Shown here: in pieces, positions 5,000-8,154 of the stretch
How positions within the stretch are numbered: the stretch's first letter is position 1
How the letters are laid out: every line of letters starts with the position of its first letter
Assembly (NCBI GenBank): GCA_041655035.1
Contig: JBAZCN010000141.1
Coordinates: 1-8,154, forward strand
Length of the DNA stretch: 8,154 bases
DNA from: NAT127 sp041655035
GTDB lineage: Bacteria; Pseudomonadota; Gammaproteobacteria; Pseudomonadales; Porticoccaceae
Direction of reading: 5' to 3'
Notes under the pieces: model-generated
Database searches by the model: none
What the model saw: only the letters and a program-made list of their open reading frames with translations
What the model was told of the DNA's origin: nothing
Position numbers and translations under genes: made by a program

Positions 5000-5691
5000 T
5001 GCTGTTGCCCGCCAGTATTGTTCACCCCGACCAGCCATCGCTCGGTTGCCGATCGATCAGCCCCTGTCCGCTGTGTGGCGATACCGCCACTGAACCATTT
5101 TACGTGGAGCGGAAGCGCGACTACCTGCGCTGCCCGGCGTGTCGGCTGATTTTCGTGCCATCGGCCTTCCACCTGCCGCCCCAGCAGGAAAAAGCGCACT
5201 ACGACACCCATCAGAACGACCCCCGCGACAGCGGGTACCGGCGTTTTCTTGCCAGGCTGGCCGATCCCTTGGCGGAGCGCCTGGCACCGGGGGCGAGCGG
5301 GCTCGACTATGGGTGTGGGCCGGGTCCTACTCTGTCGCTGATGCTGGAGGAGCGGGGCCACAGCGTGGCGCTTTACGATGCCTACTATCGGCAGGATCCC
5401 GGGGCGCTCGACGCTTCGTATGATTTCATCACCGCCACCGAGGTGGCGGAGCACCTCAGCGCCCCGGGGGCGGTGTTCGATCTGCTTTGGTCGAAGCTTC
5501 GCCCCGGCGGCTGGCTGGCGCTGATGACCAGCATGTGGCAGGGGGTTGGGGAATTTGCTGCCTGGCACTACAAGAACGACCCTACGCACATCAGCTTTTT
5601 TGCTCCGGAGACTTTTATCTGGCTGGCTTGCCGCTGGCAGGTAACAGTGGAATTCGCCGGGAGCACGGTGGTGTTGTTCCGCAAATCCTGA
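4999..5691 (+). CDS. Class I SAM-dependent methyltransferase with N-terminal zinc-ribbon-like motif
   Basis: The 230-aa protein has CPLC at 23-26 and CPAC at 45-48, two CxxC pairs that could bind zinc. A Rossmann methyltransferase domain follows: motif I LDYGCGPGP at 102-110, an acidic residue (LYDAYY, Asp127) after the second strand, TATEVAEH at 145-152, and LRPGGWLALMT at 167-177. This matches a widespread proteobacterial family with unknown substrate. ATG 4999 overlaps the stop of the preceding gene as TGATG, and GGAG at 4993-4996 is very close to it, so coupled reinitiation is likely. The frame is open back to 4480, but homologues of this family, as I know them, start shortly before the first CxxC. 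The zinc-ribbon may be for substrate recognition or structure only. Confidence 0.88.
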   Translation: MLLPASIVHPDQPSLGCRSISPCPLCGDTATEPFYVERKRDYLRCPACRLIFVPSAFHLPPQQEKAHYDTHQNDPRDSGYRRFLARLADPLAERLAPGASGLDYGCGPGPTLSLMLEERGHSVALYDAYYRQDPGALDASYDFITATEVAEHLSAPGAVFDLLWSKLRPGGWLALMTSMWQGVGEFAAWHYKNDPTHISFFAPETFIWLACRWQVTVEFAGSTVVLFRKS

Positions 5692-5727
5692 GGTGCTGGC
5701 GCGCGATGCATTGTTGGAGGGGCACTG

Positions 5728-5800
5728 TCTACGATGCAACCTCTACGATGAATGTCCAGAGCGCCATGGCCCAGTGTAACGTTCATGGCGCATTGTCCAG
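5728..5800. repeat. Cluster of short direct and inverted repeats upstream of fadB
   Basis: TCTACGATG occurs twice at 5728-5736 and 5742-5750, 14 bp apart. TGTCCAG occurs at 5753-5759 and 5794-5800. Between the latter, GCGCCATG (5761-5768) and CATGGCGC (5784-5791) form a perfect 8-bp inverted repeat with a 15-nt spacer. The cluster ends at the -35 box of the fadB promoter, so it may include regulator sites. It may also contain the 3' end of the methyltransferase transcript, although no T-run follows. Confidence 0.5.
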
Positions 5801-5829
5801 TTGTCATTGCGGGGCGTGGCGGTTACATT
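5801..5829 (+). promoter_or_regulatory. Candidate fadB promoter
   Basis: TTGTCA (5801-5806, 5 of 6) and TACATT (5824-5829, 4 of 6) are separated by 17 bp. The start site would be near 5836, giving a short leader of about 29 nt before ATG 5865. No match to the known PsrA (GAAAC-N4-GTTTC type) or E. coli FadR operators is seen. Confidence 0.65.
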
Positions 5830-5864
5830 CCCTGTGATTTCCAGCCACTGTCATAGGGGACCAT

Positions 5865-8009
5865 ATGTTTCAGGGCAAGACTCTCAGGATACAGAAAATT
5901 GATGACGGGTTTGTCGAGCTGCGCTTCGACAATGCCGAAAAACCTGTCAATGTGTTCAACAAAGAGACCGTCGCGGAGTTTGGTGCCGCTTTGGCGGTGT
6001 TGGAAAAAGCCGCGGATATCACCGGATTGCTGCTTTCCAGTGGCAAGAAGGTATTTATCGCTGGCGCTGATATCACCGAGTTCGAGAGTGCTTTTGCCGC
6101 CAGCAAGGAGCAGTTGAGAGAATTCCTGTGGGTGAACAATGCCAACTTCAACCGCCTCGAGGCGCTGCCATTCCCGGTGGTTGCTGCAGTCAATGGTTTT
6201 GCTCTTGGCGGCGGGTTCGAACTGTGTCTCGCCTGTGATTATCGGGTGTTGGCGTCCGGCGCCCAGGTGGGCTTTCCCGAAACCGGGCTCGGCATCCTGC
6301 CGGGTTGGGGGGGAACGGTGCGCGCACCGCGAATAGCGGGGTTTGTCGCGGCCGCCGAATGGATAGCCTCCGGGGCCCAGTACCGGGCCCAGAATGCTGT
6401 GGACAGCGGCCTGGCGGACGCGGTCGTCGAGCCCGACGCCCTGATCGCCGAATCCCTGGCGCTGTTGCGCCGCTGCGTGGCGGGAGAATTGGATTACCGG
6501 CAGCGGCGGCAGGCCAAGCTGTCTGCCTATGGCGCCGCTGATGACGGCTTTGCGGCGACGGTCGCCGCCGTCCGCGAACAGGTGGTGAAAAAGGCCGGCA
6601 AACATTACCCCGCGCCTTTGGCGGCAGTGGATGCGATGGCTGGCGTCGCGGCGCTGACCCGCGATCAGGCCTTGGCTGGGGAGTTCGAGGCATTCTATAC
6701 CTTGTCGAAAACACCGCAGGCGCGGGCACTGATCGGCAATTTCCTCGGCGACCAGAAGCTCGCGGCGGTGGCCAGGCGCCATGCAGCCAACAGCCCCGTG
6801 CCGGCGTCCAGGGTGGCAGTGCTCGGGGCCGGCATCATGGGCGGCGGTATCGCATTCCAGAACGCCCTCAAGGGTTTTCAGGTGATGATGAAGGACATCA
6901 ATCAACAGGCCCTCGACCTGGGGATGAACGAGGCGCGTTCGCTGCTCAACAAGCGGGTCGAGCGCGGTGCGATGACGGCGGAGGCGGCGGCAGCAGTGCT
7001 GGAGAGGATCCAGCCGACTCTGGACTACTCTGGCATAAACCAGTGTGAAATGGTGATCGAGGCGGTGGTCGAGAAGGAGAGCGTGAAGCAAGCGGTATTG
7101 GCCGAAGTGGAAAAATTGGTGCCGGCGACCACTGTGCTCGCCTCGAATACTTCGTCGATTCTGATTTCCTCGATCGCCACGGCACTCGACCGGCCGGAGA
7201 ATTTCTGCGGCCTGCACTTCTTCAATCCCGTCCATGCGATGCCGCTGGTGGAAGTGGTGAAAGGAGAGAAAACCTCGGAGCAAAGTGTTTCGCAGGGCGT
7301 GGCCCATGTCCTTGGTATGGGCAAGAAAGCGGTGGTGGTCAAGGATTGCAACGGCTTTCTGGTCAATCGCGTGCTGTTTCCTTACTTTGCCGGCTTCAAT
7401 CTGCTGATGCGCGATGGTGCCGATTTCGAGCAGGTCGACCGGGTGATGGAGGACTGGGGGTGGCCGATGGGGCCGGCCTACCTGCTCGATGTCATCGGCA
7501 TCGACGTCGCCGTTCATGCGGCGGATGTGGTGGCGGAGGGCTATCCCGACAGGTTGACCATGAATTTTACCCAGGCCTCTCACCTGATGTACCTGAACCA
7601 GCGCTTTGGCCAGAAAAATGGCAAGGGCTTTTATCGCTATGAGCGCGACGACAAGGGCAAGACCACCAAGGCGGCCGATGAAGAGGCCTGGCGTCTGCTC
7701 GAGCCCCATGTGGCCGCGCGTCGGGTATTCAGCGATGAGGAGATCATCGCCAGGATGATGATCCCCATGGCCACTGAAATGGCCCGATGTCTCGACGAGG
7801 GTATAGTCGGCTCGCCGGCGGAAGGCGACATGGCACTGCTTTACGGTATTGGTTTCCCGCGTTTTCGCGGTGGAGTGCTGCGCTGGCTGGATGAAGTCGG
7901 TATGGCGGCATTTTGCGAAATGGCCGAGCGCTATCGCGAACTGGGCGGTCTTTATCGGCCGACGCCGTCGATGGTGGCGAGGGCGGACAGCGGCAAGCGG
8001 TACTATTGA
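5865..8009 (+). CDS. fadB: Fatty-acid oxidation complex alpha subunit (enoyl-CoA hydratase / 3-hydroxyacyl-CoA dehydrogenase)
   Basis: The 714-aa protein aligns along its whole length with E. coli FadB (729 aa), which hydrates trans-2-enoyl-CoA, oxidises L-3-hydroxyacyl-CoA with NAD, and isomerises double bonds. The N-terminal crotonase domain has ALGGGFEL with Glu119 and PETGLGILPG with Glu139, the catalytic pair. The dehydrogenase domain has the NAD-binding GAGIMGGGIA at 321-330 and HFFNPVH at 451-457, with His451 as catalytic base, followed by two C-terminal helical domains. One oddity is CNGF at 495-498, where E. coli FadB has CPGF. ATG 5865 has a good Shine-Dalgarno sequence (AGGGGA, 5855-5860). 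FadB normally works in a complex with the thiolase FadA, encoded directly after it in most gammaproteobacteria; here a terminator follows instead. FadJ is the main alternative name. Confidence 0.95.
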   Translation: MFQGKTLRIQKIDDGFVELRFDNAEKPVNVFNKETVAEFGAALAVLEKAADITGLLLSSGKKVFIAGADITEFESAFAASKEQLREFLWVNNANFNRLEALPFPVVAAVNGFALGGGFELCLACDYRVLASGAQVGFPETGLGILPGWGGTVRAPRIAGFVAAAEWIASGAQYRAQNAVDSGLADAVVEPDALIAESLALLRRCVAGELDYRQRRQAKLSAYGAADDGFAATVAAVREQVVKKAGKHYPAPLAAVDAMAGVAALTRDQALAGEFEAFYTLSKTPQARALIGNFLGDQKLAAVARRHAANSPVPASRVAVLGAGIMGGGIAFQNALKGFQVMMKDINQQALDLGMNEARSLLNKRVERGAMTAEAAAAVLERIQPTLDYSGINQCEMVIEAVVEKESVKQAVLAEVEKLVPATTVLASNTSSILISSIATALDRPENFCGLHFFNPVHAMPLVEVVKGEKTSEQSVSQGVAHVLGMGKKAVVVKDCNGFLVNRVLFPYFAGFNLLMRDGADFEQVDRVMEDWGWPMGPAYLLDVIGIDVAVHAADVVAEGYPDRLTMNFTQASHLMYLNQRFGQKNGKGFYRYERDDKGKTTKAADEEAWRLLEPHVAARRVFSDEEIIARMMIPMATEMARCLDEGIVGSPAEGDMALLYGIGFPRFRGGVLRWLDEVGMAAFCEMAERYRELGGLYRPTPSMVARADSGKRYY

Positions 8010-8023
8010 TCGCGAATGCGACA

Positions 8024-8056
8024 CAAAAAAGCCGGGGGATCGCCCCGGCTTTTTTG
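8024..8056. terminator. Strong bidirectional intrinsic terminator after fadB
   Basis: A perfect 14-bp stem (8024-8037 with 8043-8056) consists of seven GC-rich pairs, GCCGGGG with CCCCGGC, plus six A-T pairs and an outer C-G, around a GATCG loop. The T-run serves the plus strand and the A-run gives a T-run on the minus strand. It begins 14 nt after the fadB stop. Confidence 0.95.
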
Positions 8057-8093
8057 TTTCAGCATGACTCCAGCACCGAACTTCGCTGGACTA

Positions 8094-8134
8094 CGCCTAA
8101 GCCCGCTACAGCAGGTTTATCAATAACTTAGGCG
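8094..8134. repeat. Inverted repeat near the right edge
   Basis: CGCCTAAG (8094-8101) and CTTAGGCG (8127-8134) are perfect inverted copies separated by 25 nt. A wider pair, GCACCG (8073-8078) with CGGTGC (8149-8154), flanks them and is cut by the window edge. It may be an operator, a recombination site or part of a divergent promoter; too little is visible. Confidence 0.35.
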
Positions 8135-8154
8135 AATTCATCATATGCCGGTGC

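Noticed and set aside
5823..8024. 733-codon minus-strand frame opposite fadB
   Set aside because: Its length is a by-product of fadB codon bias in GC-rich DNA. The protein is rich in His, Arg and Gln, matches no family I know, and covers the real gene, which has all catalytic motifs.
8094..8134. Integron attC site
   Set aside because: The inverted arms resemble RYYYAAC/GTTRRRY boxes at first sight, but the essential GTT is CTT here, and no gene cassette or integrase is visible.
1..8154. CRISPR array, toxin-antitoxin pair, prophage or transposase
   Set aside because: No regularly spaced repeats, no transposase or integrase motifs, and no typical toxin-antitoxin pair were found on either strand.

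Overview
The window looks like chromosomal DNA from a GC-rich gammaproteobacterium. The evidence is a pncC/cinA-recA gene pair with a CTGT-N8-ACAG type LexA box, tRNA genes that encode their own CCA ends, an E. coli-like multifunctional FadB, and strong GC bias at third codon positions. The genus cannot be fixed from sequence alone; a marine Cellvibrionales- or Oceanospirillales-like organism is only a guess.

Layout from left to right: (1) about 167 nt with no assignable gene; (2) a stand-alone nicotinamide-nucleotide amidase gene (168-671) whose stop codon lies inside a 26-bp perfect palindrome carrying the LexA operator of recA (773-1819); (3) three successive hairpins after recA, the last a plausible intrinsic terminator; (4) a strong stable-RNA promoter, a leader hairpin, then tRNA-Pro(UGG) and tRNA-His(GUG); (5) on the minus strand, a GntP-family permease (2587-3894) with a well-formed promoter holding an operator-like palindrome, possibly followed by a doubtful small ORF (2249-2539); (6) tRNA-Arg(UCU), divergent from the permease, with its own promoter; (7) about 500 nt without a convincing gene that holds two related hairpin repeats; (8) a coupled pair, a small basic protein (4673-4999) and a zinc-ribbon-like SAM methyltransferase (4999-5691); (9) an intergenic region rich in short repeats with a promoter; (10) fadB (5865-8009), closed by a strong bidirectional terminator with no fadA before it; (11) a tail with an inverted repeat cut by the window edge.

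The parts work mostly as independent units: an SOS/recombination unit (recA), NAD-salvage housekeeping (pncC), translation (three tRNAs), carboxylate uptake (GntP), and fatty-acid beta-oxidation (fadB). Most genes are ordinary housekeeping genes. The least explained parts are the hairpin pair at 4270-4418, the hairpin series behind recA, the operator-like palindrome in the gntP promoter, and the basic-protein/methyltransferase pair. I did not find a clear new defence or mobile system.
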